Origin: an uncultured Bacilli bacterium
GTDB taxonomy: Bacteria; Bacillota_I; Bacilli_A; RF39; UBA660
NCBI GenBank assembly: GCA_948497845.1
Contig: CAOOMX010000026.1
Span: 1-8,162 of the forward strand
Length of the DNA stretch: 8,162 nt
Reading direction: 5' to 3'
Shown: positions 1 to 5,325 of the stretch, in pieces
How positions within the stretch are numbered: the first letter of the stretch is position 1
Layout: each line of letters begins with the position of its first letter
Translations under genes and position numbers: made by a program
The notes under the pieces: generated by a model
Databases searched by the model: none
What the model saw: the letters and a program-made list of their open reading frames with translations, nothing else
Told to the model about the DNA's origin: nothing

Positions 1-450
1 ACAAATTATCTAGAATCTGATTTAGAAAAAAATATTATAGAACATTTAAAAGAGTTTTTATTGGAACTTGGGAAAGGTTTTAGTTATGTTGGGAATCAAG
101 TAAGATTAACTTTGGAGGAAGAACATTTCTATCCTGATTTAGTTTTCTATAACAGACTTTTAAAGTGTTTTGTCATAATAGATTTAAAAATAGGAAAAGT
201 GACACACCAAGATATAGGTCAAATGCAAATGTATGTTAATTATTATGATAGAGAAATAAAGCAAGATGATGAAAATAGAACTGTAGGAATATTATTATCA
301 ACAAATAAAAATGAAACTATCGTAAAATATACCCTACCAGAGGATAATAAAACGATATTTTCATCAGAATATAAACTACATATGCCAACAGAACAAGAAT
401 TAATTACTGCTGTTGAGGAAGAAAAGAAAAATTTTGAGTTAAATGAATAA
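1..450 (+). CDS. yhcG: YhcG/DUF1016-type PD-(D/E)XK nuclease, C-terminal part (5' end outside the window)
   Basis: The frame is open from base 1, so the first 149 visible codons are the C-terminal half of a longer protein and the true start lies upstream. The TTG at 61 is internal: the residues before it (LEKNIIEHLKEFL) already match the entry to the family's nuclease domain. The domain shows the LELGKGF block (visible residues 21-27), a PD at 45-46, D-L-K at 61-63 as the rest of the PD-(D/E)XK active site (Asp in the E position), and GQMQMYVNYYDRE at 73-85, typical of DUF1016 proteins. The family is a predicted nuclease that is often found on mobile elements; its substrate in this organism is unknown. 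The gene is followed at once by a perfect palindrome and then, without an obvious promoter, by the deoxyribosyltransferase-like gene. The family call is firm; the biological role is not. Confidence 0.88.
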   Translation, partial: TNYLESDLEKNIIEHLKEFLLELGKGFSYVGNQVRLTLEEEHFYPDLVFYNRLLKCFVIIDLKIGKVTHQDIGQMQMYVNYYDREIKQDDENRTVGILLSTNKNETIVKYTLPEDNKTIFSSEYKLHMPTEQELITAVEEEKKNFELNE

Positions 451-454
451 ATAC

Positions 455-478
455 AATTATGGCGAATTCGCCATAATT
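455..478. repeat. Perfect 24-bp palindrome after yhcG
   Basis: Two 12-base halves (AATTATGGCGAA and its exact complement) meet with no spacer, and the centre contains GAATTC. It starts 5 bases after the yhcG stop and ends 11 bases before the next ribosome-binding site. No T-run follows on either strand, so it does not look like an intrinsic terminator. A dyad-symmetric protein-binding site or a processed RNA hairpin is more likely. Confidence 0.9.
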
Positions 479-501
479 AAAAGATAGATGGAGGAGTTAA
501 A

Positions 502-888
502 ATGAAGTTTTATGTAGGTTCAGGAATGAAAAATAGTGAATTAGTTAATTACTATGCAAAAGTATTAAAAGAAAATGGTTGGGAACAAACCTATGACTGG
601 GTAAAAAATATTAGTGATGATGTGTCTGTTAATGATATGATAAAATACGCTACACTGGAATCACAAGGTATTGTTGATTCAGATGTTGTTGTTATACTTT
701 TACCAGCAGGAAGAGGAGCTCATATTGAGTTAGGAATGGCAATGGCATTAAATAAGAAAGTATTTTTATGTTCTGCTGCTAAAGAAGAATTTAGCTTTGA
801 AAATACTGTTGCTTTTTATGAATTATCTAAAGTAGTTAAATTAGTGGGAACTGCTGATGAAAATATAAAAGAAATAATCAAATTATAA
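502..888 (+). CDS. Nucleoside 2-deoxyribosyltransferase-like protein
   Basis: A 128-residue cytosolic protein with the nucleoside 2-deoxyribosyltransferase fold pattern. It opens with a short strand and glycine turn (KFYVGSG, 2-8), has YDW at 31-33, the D-S-D-V-V-V-I-L-L strand at 59-67, and the signature R-G-A-H-I-E-L-G at 71-78. Glu76 sits where the family keeps its catalytic glutamate, and a KKVFLC strand follows at 85-90. Enzymes of the family cleave or exchange the base of (deoxy)nucleosides or nucleotides; some small relatives only bind nucleotides, so the exact substrate cannot be read. The start is fixed by GGAGGAG at 490-496, five bases before the ATG. It lies between yhcG and the acetyltransferase on the same strand with short gaps, so cotranscription is likely. 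Length is normal for the compact members. Confidence 0.75.
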   Translation: MKFYVGSGMKNSELVNYYAKVLKENGWEQTYDWVKNISDDVSVNDMIKYATLESQGIVDSDVVVILLPAGRGAHIELGMAMALNKKVFLCSAAKEEFSFENTVAFYELSKVVKLVGTADENIKEIIKL

Positions 889-918
889 GAATTGTATATT
901 ATATGAGGAGTTGATAGA

Positions 919-1452
919 ATGCTTAAACTTATTGATGCAGAAGAAAAATACCTAACAGGATATAAAGAAGCGTACATCTTATCTTTACAGGAATTAGAAA
1001 AAGGAACTATTAAAAAGCGTAATTTATCGTTCGATAATCCTGATGAGATTGATATTATACAAAAATTTAAAGATAGTAGAGATAGGAACAAGTTAAAACC
1101 TAATTACGTTCCTTCTTATGATTACTTCCTTGTTGATGATGATAAATTTATCGGAAGAATAAGCATTAGAATTGAGTTAGCACCAACTTTATTAAATTAT
1201 GGTGGAAATATTGGTTATGGAATTAATCCAAAATATTGGAAGATGGGATATGGAACAATTATTTTAAAACTTGGTTTAGAAAAATCCAAAGAATTAGTAT
1301 CACAAAATAAAGTATTAATTACTTGCGATGATGACAACATTGGATCATACAAAATTATAGAAAAAAACGGTGGCATTTTAGAGAATAAAGTTGAAAATAC
1401 AGATGAGGATGGAACGTTTTTAACAAGAAGATATTGGATAAATATAAGATAA
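919..1452 (+). CDS. GNAT-family N-acetyltransferase
   Basis: A 177-residue acetyltransferase of the GNAT fold, predicted to move an acetyl group from acetyl-CoA to an amine. The substrate is not predictable. The core strand GNIGYGINP (96-104) leads into the acetyl-CoA loop Y-W-K-M-G-Y-G-T (106-113), and the C-terminal signature CDDDNIGSYKIIEKNGG (136-152) is typical of RimJ/RimL-like members. The Q/R that usually starts the Q/R-x-x-G-x-G/A loop is Trp107 here, while both glycines are kept. The ribosome-binding site TGAGGAG at 904-910 places the ATG. The gene follows the deoxyribosyltransferase-like gene by 30 bases and is closed by a terminator just after its stop, so it is the last gene of the left cargo run. 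Confidence 0.85.
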   Translation: MLKLIDAEEKYLTGYKEAYILSLQELEKGTIKKRNLSFDNPDEIDIIQKFKDSRDRNKLKPNYVPSYDYFLVDDDKFIGRISIRIELAPTLLNYGGNIGYGINPKYWKMGYGTIILKLGLEKSKELVSQNKVLITCDDDNIGSYKIIEKNGGILENKVENTDEDGTFLTRRYWINIR

Positions 1453-1463
1453 GTTATCAAAAT

Positions 1464-1496
1464 AAAGGCAATGCTAAAACTAGTATTGCCTTTTAA
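1464..1496 (+). terminator. Intrinsic terminator after the acetyltransferase
   Basis: Stem 1464-1474 pairs with 1483-1493 (11 bp with one G-U, core GGCAAT/ATTGCC) around an 8-base loop. It is followed by TTTT at 1491-1494 and a further T-run from 1499. The G-U pair becomes an A-C mismatch on the other strand, so it suits + strand transcripts best. It separates two convergent gene groups. Confidence 0.8.
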
Positions 1497-1503
1497 AGTT
1501 TTT

Positions 1504-1809
1504 CTACTTTTGAATTATATTGATAGATTTTTGAATGCTAGAAATCTGCTCATTTAAAAACTCTGTAAAATCATAATAACACAATCTATTAAGTTCATTT
1601 GATAATTTTGATAGATTGCTAGAAACTATATTAAGAGTTATATATAATTCTTCTAAATCTTTATTCAAAATTTTATTAGTAGAATAGTCCTGAATCAACA
1701 TTCTGAAAAACTCAGATTGCGACAGTTTTGATTTATAAGATTTTTCTTCTAGCATTTTCTTTTCGTTTTCATTTAGATAAACATTGATTTTTATATGTCT
1801 TGTTCTCAT
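1504..1809 (-). CDS. MobC-like ribbon-helix-helix mobilization (relaxosome) protein
   Basis: A 101-residue basic protein. Residues 5-12 (HIKINVYL) form a short strand, followed by helices NENEKKMLEEK and LSQSEFFRMLIQDY (to about residue 42). This is the ribbon-helix-helix pattern of accessory relaxosome proteins (MobC family), which bind oriT and help the relaxase open the DNA. The C-terminal half (LEELYITLNIVSSNLSKLSNELN and onward) is a long helix of the family type. AGAAAGGAA lies just upstream of the ATG at 1807-1809. In most elements a MobP-type relaxase gene follows directly; here the next thing downstream is the convergent acetyltransferase terminator, so the relaxase partner is missing. 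The upstream intergenic patch has oriT-like inverted repeats. It could instead be a simple autoregulator, but MobC fits best. Confidence 0.7.
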   Translation of the reverse strand: MRTRHIKINVYLNENEKKMLEEKSYKSKLSQSEFFRMLIQDYSTNKILNKDLEELYITLNIVSSNLSKLSNELNRLCYYDFTEFLNEQISSIQKSINIIQK

Positions 1810-1838
1810 TTTTAAAAATTCCTTTCTAATTTTAAGGG

Positions 1839-1916
1839 TATGGGATTTCCCATAAATAGAAAACGTGCGGGAGTAGGTTTTCAGTGCTGGCTAGGACATA
1901 AATCTTAATTTGTCCT
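1839..1916. other. oriT-like cluster of inverted repeats upstream of the MobC-like gene
   Basis: Three inverted repeats lie within 78 bases. TATGGGA/TCCCATA is at 1839-1845 and 1848-1854. GAAAAC/GTTTTC is at 1859-1864 and 1877-1882, around the locally GC-rich GTGCGGGAGTAG. AGGACA/TGTCCT is at 1893-1898 and 1911-1916. A relaxosome protein gene directly downstream makes a transfer origin plausible. No nic site is recognised, and no matching relaxase is in the window, so it may be a relic. Confidence 0.4.
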
Positions 1917-2278
1917 CACACATTTTCAGTATAAATTAGTTCCTTTAAAATCACTTCTTCTGCCATATTTTTATAATTATTCATTCGTTTTACCCATTCA
2001 ATTTGGTTATTTATTTTATTTTTTTCAGATAGTAATTTATCAGAATTTTTGTATTGTTCCATTAAAGAATTTAATCTATTTTCTGCTTCAATACTAACTG
2101 AAACAAGATGATTTGTTAGTTCATTTTTCATTAAAAGAGTTGTATAAAGTGGCTTATTATTTTCTTTCAGATAGTGTAACCTTAAATAGCCATACTTGTT
2201 TATTTTTTCATTATTTTGTTTTTCTATTGTTAAATTCGGTAATAAATAATCACCAACTTTTGTATAGTTTAATTCCAT
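1916..2278 (-). CDS. tnpV: TnpV-family transposon-encoded protein
   Basis: A 120-residue protein matching the TnpV family known from Tn4451-type mobilizable transposons. It has the N-terminal MELNYTKVGDYLLPNL (1-16), a central YGYLRLHYLKENNKPLYTTLL (29-49), and the C-terminal tryptophan region IEWVKRMNNYKNMAEEVILKELIY (about 93-116). Length is normal for the family, and the protein looks intact. Its molecular role is not established; it is a marker for this class of element. ATGGAGAGA upstream gives the start at 2278. The upstream small gene ends only four bases before this ATG, so the two are almost certainly translated from one transcript. Its stop codon overlaps one arm of the oriT-like repeat cluster. 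Confidence 0.85.
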   Translation of the reverse strand: MELNYTKVGDYLLPNLTIEKQNNEKINKYGYLRLHYLKENNKPLYTTLLMKNELTNHLVSVSIEAENRLNSLMEQYKNSDKLLSEKNKINNQIEWVKRMNNYKNMAEEVILKELIYTENV

Positions 2279-2282
2279 TTTT

Positions 2283-2525
2283 TTATCTCTCCATTTCTTT
2301 ATTCTTAATATTTTCTTCGTAAAAATCTACTGATTTTGTTTTGCTATTGTATTTAAAATATCCTTGTTCATTGTTTTTATCTACAACTTTAATAGTAAAT
2401 CTATCAATTAAAATTACAACAAAATCACTAATAAATAATTGCTTTTTTAGATAATCAAGAACTTTAAATTGTTCTATGGTATCTACTTGATTCTTTAAAA
2501 TATTTTCTTTCGTTAATTGTTTCAT
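2283..2525 (-). CDS. Small protein of unknown function, upstream of and coupled to tnpV
   Basis: An 80-residue protein with no family I recognise. It starts with a charged helix (KQLTKENILKNQ), then a predicted alpha/beta stretch: VLDYLKKQL (23-31), hydrophobic strand FVVILI (35-40), and the hairpin FTIKVVDKNNEQGYFKYN (43-60). It ends in a very charged tail (ENIKNKEMER). No membrane segment or signal peptide is seen. The start is well supported by AAAGGAGTT seven or so bases before the ATG at 2523-2525. It sits between the remnant of an unknown gene and tnpV, with a 4-base gap to tnpV, so it is probably part of the element's accessory backbone. A real small gene is likely; no function is claimed. 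Confidence 0.65.
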   Translation of the reverse strand: MKQLTKENILKNQVDTIEQFKVLDYLKKQLFISDFVVILIDRFTIKVVDKNNEQGYFKYNSKTKSVDFYEENIKNKEMER

Positions 2526-2543
2526 TGATAACTCCTTTCATTT

Positions 2544-2867
2544 TTAATTTGTTTTGACTACTTCTTTTTTAGGCACTAATAATGGAAAATCTTTAGAAAC
2601 ATTGCCCTCAAAATAGGGACTGCCAATTATACCATCTACATAGAAATGACTATGTGCTTTAGCGAAAAAATCATCTACAAATTCACTTGAATATTCATTG
2701 CTTGTCATTTTTAGAATGGATAAAACGTCATAATCTTTTTTCTTGATTTCTAATTCTTCTTCAGTTATTCCATTTAGATATTTAATACCAACAGTATCAT
2801 TTTTAAGAACAATGTATAAGTATTTAATAAATTCATCAGTAAATTTTATATATTTAATATCAATGTC
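2544..2867 (-). pseudogene. C-terminal remnant of an unknown gene, cut at an IS982 junction
   Basis: From the junction at about 2867 a frame stays open for 107 codons to a TAA at 2544-2546. It is not the transposase frame. The peptide begins DIDIKYIKFTDEF and contains GITEEELEIKKKDYDVLSIL, then FVDDFFAKAHSHFYVDG and a C-terminal SKDFPLLVPKKEV. Composition and codon use resemble a genuine protein, but there is no start codon with a ribosome-binding site, and the frame runs straight out of IS982 sequence. It therefore looks like the tail of a gene that was disrupted. The stop is followed closely by the ribosome-binding site of the small gene at 2525, suggesting the intact gene once headed that operon. 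I do not recognise the family. Confidence 0.55.
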
Positions 2868-3133
2868 CTTGATCTCTCTACATAATTTACAAGTGTAGGA
2901 TGATTTGATTTTAAAAATAAATATCCTGAATTTTGAGGTTTATTTATACATTCTATTAACAATTGAATAGATATTATTTCTGCATCTGTCATTTTTGCTT
3001 TTTCTTTATTTTTTCTATTCTTTACTTCATTAGGAATGCTCTCTTCATATAGTTTTTCTACAATATTTAAAATTCTTTTATAAAGTTCTTCTATATTTTT
3101 CGGTTTTGTGTTATTATCTACTAAATCATTCAA
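2867..3133 (-). pseudogene. IS982-family transposase, N-terminal fragment
   Basis: The first 89 codons match the N-terminus of IS982-family transposases: IEELYKRILNIVEKLYEE, then VKNRKNKEKAKMTDAEIISI, and QNSGYLFLKSNHPTLVNYVERSR. In the family the R of ERSR is followed by FNRL and about 200 more residues containing the DDE catalytic domain. Here the sequence switches after ERSR to unrelated residues and stops a few codons later (frame end 2846). The catalytic domain is absent, so it cannot be active. The start appears to be a TTG at 3131-3133 with AAAGGAAGT upstream, inside the inverted repeat at the IS end. The family assignment is from memory of the conserved motif. Confidence 0.8.
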
Positions 3134-3192
3134 AAAATGGTACTTCCTTTATATTATTGTTCAAATATAAAGTACCATTTTTTGAATGATTT
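3123..3192. repeat. Long inverted repeat of IS-like ends (23-bp perfect arms)
   Basis: Arms 3123-3145 and 3170-3192 are perfect 23-bp inverted copies separated by 24 bases. A further partial pairing (TTTATAT 3148-3154 with ATATAAA 3165-3171) is possible if a few bases bulge. Each arm, read inward to its IS, contains ACCATTTTTTGAATGATTT; the left arm carries the first codons of the transposase fragment. This looks like two IS982 ends facing outward across a short spacer, as at a tandem or circle junction. As RNA it would be a very stable hairpin with T-runs at 3191-3195 and 3198-3202, so it may also stop transcription on the + strand. Confidence 0.8.
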
Positions 3193-3316
3193 TTCTATTT
3201 TTATAATTTAACTAGCACAACCCGTGATATAAATATTAAATTATTTACATCTTAAAGTATACTTGTAATTTTTCTATCTACTTTTATTGTATTGATTCAT
3301 TTGAAATATTTTTTTA

Positions 3317-3778
3317 CTATTTGGAAAAATATTTTCGATTATTATGTTCTTCATGTGTAGCGTTTGTCCATTCTTTCATCTTTTCTGTCATAATTTGAAT
3401 TTCAGTGTTTACTTCAAAATTATCAAAATAGTATAGGTAAGCCTTAAAACCAGTATCTTTAGGTTTATTAAAATAATCTATTACTCTAGTTGGAAACATC
3501 AACTCTTCTATTATTTTACTTACAATTTCTACATCTTCTTCATTTTCTACAGAGATTCTAAAACCTATAATATCTGGTAACTCTTCTAAAGACACTTGAT
3601 AACCTTTTATATTAGAAAATAATCTTTGCTTAAGTTTTAATTTATCTACACTTTTAACTCTTCTATCCAAAGTGTATGGTCTACCATAATGCCTATCTAA
3701 AATACCTATTATTTGTACTTCTAAACTTTCCATCGAATGCTCTGCTAAAAGTTGTAATTTTTCATCTTCTTGACTCAT
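3317..3778 (-). CDS. Small RelA/SpoT-domain nucleotidyltransferase (alarmone-synthetase-like)
   Basis: A 153-residue single-domain protein with the RelA/SpoT synthetase pattern: R-V-K-S at 40-43 with following lysines (47-50), D-I-I-G-F-R at 69-74 (Asp69 as catalytic metal ligand), KPKDTGFKAY at 105-114, TEIQIMT at 125-131 (Glu126 as the second catalytic acid), and W137 with THEEHNNRKY at 141-150. There is no hydrolase or regulatory domain. It is shorter than usual small alarmone synthetases (about 200 residues or more) and stops right after the core, so the C-terminal oligomerization helices are missing. The G-loop has Phe111 and no following His where stand-alone (p)ppGpp synthetases usually have G-Y-x-S-x-H. 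Members make (p)ppGpp or related alarmones, or act as toxins that modify nucleotides or tRNA; which applies here is open. AAGGAGAAATC precedes the ATG at 3776-3778. Confidence 0.75.
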   Translation of the reverse strand: MSQEDEKLQLLAEHSMESLEVQIIGILDRHYGRPYTLDRRVKSVDKLKLKQRLFSNIKGYQVSLEELPDIIGFRISVENEEDVEIVSKIIEELMFPTRVIDYFNKPKDTGFKAYLYYFDNFEVNTEIQIMTEKMKEWTNATHEEHNNRKYFSK

Positions 3779-3823
3779 AATGATTTCTCCTTACTACTAT
3801 TTGTACATCACTTTGATAATCTA

Positions 3824-3829
3824 ATTATA
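3824..3829 (-). promoter_or_regulatory. Probable -10 box of the RelA/SpoT-like gene
   Basis: A perfect TATAAT on the minus strand (3824-3829) lies 45 bases upstream of the ATG and downstream of the terminator that ends the mobV unit. The -35 region at 3846-3852 is weak (TATTAA or ATTAAA). The layout indicates that this gene is transcribed separately from mobV. Confidence 0.45.
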
Positions 3830-3863
3830 CTACTTTTTAATGAGTTTTAATAGTGTTTAAAGT

Positions 3864-3893
3864 AAAAAAAGAGAACTACTTATCAAGTAATTC
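3864..3893 (-). terminator. Intrinsic terminator after the mobV unit
   Basis: On the minus strand GAATTACTT (3893-3885) pairs with AAGTAGTTC (3881-3873) around a 3-base loop: nine pairs with one G-U. Two bases later comes a run of seven T (3870-3864). It lies about 25 bases past the stop of the displaced mobV C-terminus. Confidence 0.85.
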
Positions 3894-3905
3894 ATCACTT
3901 GCAAA

Positions 3906-3919
3906 ACTGACTGAAAAAC
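3906..3919. repeat. Left copy of the 14-bp inverted repeat around the mobV tail
   Basis: ACTGACTGAAAAAC reads here on the + strand and is an exact inverted copy of 4246-4259. With two mismatches the similarity extends to about 23 bases (flanking AAA and ATAA). It touches the stop codon of the displaced mobV tail. Confidence 0.85.
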
Positions 3920-4248
3920 TATAATTCAAAGTCATCTCGACCTTTATCTTTATGTTTATCATTTTCTTTATTCCAAACATAATCATCTTTGATTGATTCA
4001 ATGGTGTCATCACTAAATATTCCATGTTCGTACATATCTTTTGAAACTTTCCAATAATCTTCTCGTTCTTTATCTTTGCCGAACATCTTATTTTTGATGA
4101 ATTTTACTAATCTACTAAATAGATTTTTGAAGTAATCGACCATTTCTTGTAGGTGTTTATTATCATTTTTTAACTCTTTAATCTCTTTGTTTTTATTATT
4201 AATATTTTTAGATAGAGTATCAACTTTAAGAGTTAATGCTTTATTGTT
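3919..4248 (-). pseudogene. mobV C-terminal segment displaced by a frameshift
   Basis: In the frame one base off mobV, 109 codons run from the frame break (NNKALTLKVDTLSKNI...) to a TAG at 3919-3921. The peptide continues the coiled-coil style of the mobV tail (KNKEIKELKNDNKHLQE), then has a basic amphipathic stretch (YFKNLFSRLVKFIKNKMF) and WKVSKDMYEHGIF, which is how many MobV proteins end. The ATG at 4141-4143 has no ribosome-binding site, so an independent gene is unlikely. Adding one A to the five-A run at 4247-4251 would join it to mobV and give a protein of about 464 residues, a normal MobV length. It could be a true mutation, a homopolymer sequencing error, or a site of slippage. Confidence 0.8.
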
Positions 4249-5311
4249 TTTCAGTCAGTATTTTAATCTTTTCTCTATTTTCTTGTAATTCAGTATCAAC
4301 ATTATTTAAAGTTACTGATAACATTTCAGTCTTTTTAAAATCTTTGTTAGTATCTTGTACCTTATCAACATATTCAATGATTTTATTTCTATCACTTTCT
4401 GAAATAGTGTAGGTATTTTTAACTATTGGTGCTTTTTTTAGATTATTGATAGTATCTTTAATATCATCAGTAGTTTTATCAAGTTCACTAGATTTTTTAC
4501 TAGCAATTTCTAATGCTTTCTTATTTTTATTAAGTTCTTCTTTCATTGCTTGATAATTAGTCATATCTTTAACATTTATGTCCTTATTTCTACCTTTTTC
4601 TTTTTTCTTTAAGATATTATTAAGACCATATTCTTTATTAAAACTAGCAATACATAAAGTTCTCATTTTATCTTGAATAGTACGTAAACTATCTCTAGTA
4701 AAAACATCACCTTTACCAACCTGTTTAGACATACCGTTTTTGTTTTTATATTTTATAGGAACACCTACAATATGAAGATGTGGACTTGTTTCATCATAAT
4801 GAATAATAGCACTCGCTATTTTGAAATCAGGTACTAACTCTTGTAAATCGTTAAGTTGTTCTTTAAATACATTAGTCATTTTATGTTTAAATTTATCATC
4901 TTTTGTATCCCAGTATTTCTTATCTCCAAGTTCTATAATAATCTCACAAGCAAGATCGTTTTTAGTATTATCACTTATCTTTTTAAAGTAATCAGTAATC
5001 TTTCTATCATTTCTACCTTTGTTTTCTTGCTCTTTGTTATACTCAAGTCTTGCTTCTTCAAATTCTTCTAAATAGAGATTTTTAACATCTTCATAAAGTG
5101 AAGTAGTGCCTTTTATTATTTCTATAAGTTCACTATTATTGTCATACTTACGATAGTTATGTTTATCAACTCTTGATAATTGTTTTGCATTTTGGATAGC
5201 ATTATTTGATAGAGAAGTAGAACCAGAAGCATTGTTCTTTGCCATATTTTTTGATGATGGTTTTCTATTTTTATCACTACTTAAATGTAGTGAGTAAGAC
5301 AATTCGTTCAT
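4241..5311 (-). CDS. mobV: MobV/Pre-type relaxase (plasmid mobilization/recombination), C-terminally cut by a frameshift
   Basis: A 356-residue product with the catalytic N-terminal domain of MobV relaxases, which nick one strand at oriT, stay covalently bound to the 5' end and lead it into a recipient. Seen are HNYRKY at 51-56 (the H-N-x-R motif), the metal-binding H-Y-D-E-T-S-P-H-L-H at 171-180 (His171, His178, His180), and a long lysine-rich coiled coil from about 255 on. The same family includes TnpZ of Tn4451. AAGGGGTTGAT precedes the ATG at 5309-5311. The frame ends early at TAA 4241-4243; the natural tail continues out of frame to 3919. The catalytic domain is complete, so nicking activity may persist. 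It follows the small gene at 5326 by 14 bases, and a candidate oriT lies upstream of that gene. Confidence 0.88.
   Translation of the reverse strand: MNELSYSLHLSSDKNRKPSSKNMAKNNASGSTSLSNNAIQNAKQLSRVDKHNYRKYDNNSELIEIIKGTTSLYEDVKNLYLEEFEEARLEYNKEQENKGRNDRKITDYFKKISDNTKNDLACEIIIELGDKKYWDTKDDKFKHKMTNVFKEQLNDLQELVPDFKIASAIIHYDETSPHLHIVGVPIKYKNKNGMSKQVGKGDVFTRDSLRTIQDKMRTLCIASFNKEYGLNNILKKKEKGRNKDINVKDMTNYQAMKEELNKNKKALEIASKKSSELDKTTDDIKDTINNLKKAPIVKNTYTISESDRNKIIEYVDKVQDTNKDFKKTEMLSVTLNNVDTELQENREKIKILTEKQ
4246..4259. repeat. Right copy of the 14-bp inverted repeat, on the mobV frame break
   Basis: This copy reads GTTTTTCAGTCAGT on the + strand and lies within mobV at codons for L-T-E-K. It includes the five-base A-run (minus strand) where the reading frame is lost. 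Confidence 0.85.
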
Positions 5312-5325
5312 AAAATATCAACCCC

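Noticed and set aside
61..450. A gene starting at the TTG at 61
   Set aside because: The frame is open to base 1 and the residues before 61 belong to the same domain, so it is a longer gene cut by the window edge.
455..478. The palindrome as an intrinsic terminator of yhcG
   Set aside because: No T-run follows on either strand, and the next gene's ribosome-binding site begins 11 bases later.
816..1460. Two minus-strand open frames (816-1091 and 1215-1460)
   Set aside because: They lie antisense to the deoxyribosyltransferase-like and GNAT genes, are low-complexity Ser/Ile/Leu-rich, and have no ribosome-binding sites.
2113..2322. A + strand open frame, hydrophobic, membrane-like
   Set aside because: It is antisense to tnpV and the small coupled gene; the hydrophobicity arises from the A-rich codons of the real strand.
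3255..3264. The 10-base palindrome AAGTATACTT
   Set aside because: Short AT-rich palindromes are expected by chance in this DNA, and nothing else supports a function.
3919..4143. An independent 74-residue gene or antitoxin next to the RelA/SpoT-like gene
   Set aside because: The ATG has no ribosome-binding site, and the frame continues upstream through coiled-coil sequence that joins mobV after a one-base correction.
4856..5071. A + strand open frame rich in Phe and Ile
   Set aside because: It is the complement of the mobV lysine-rich and acidic coding region and has no ribosome-binding site.
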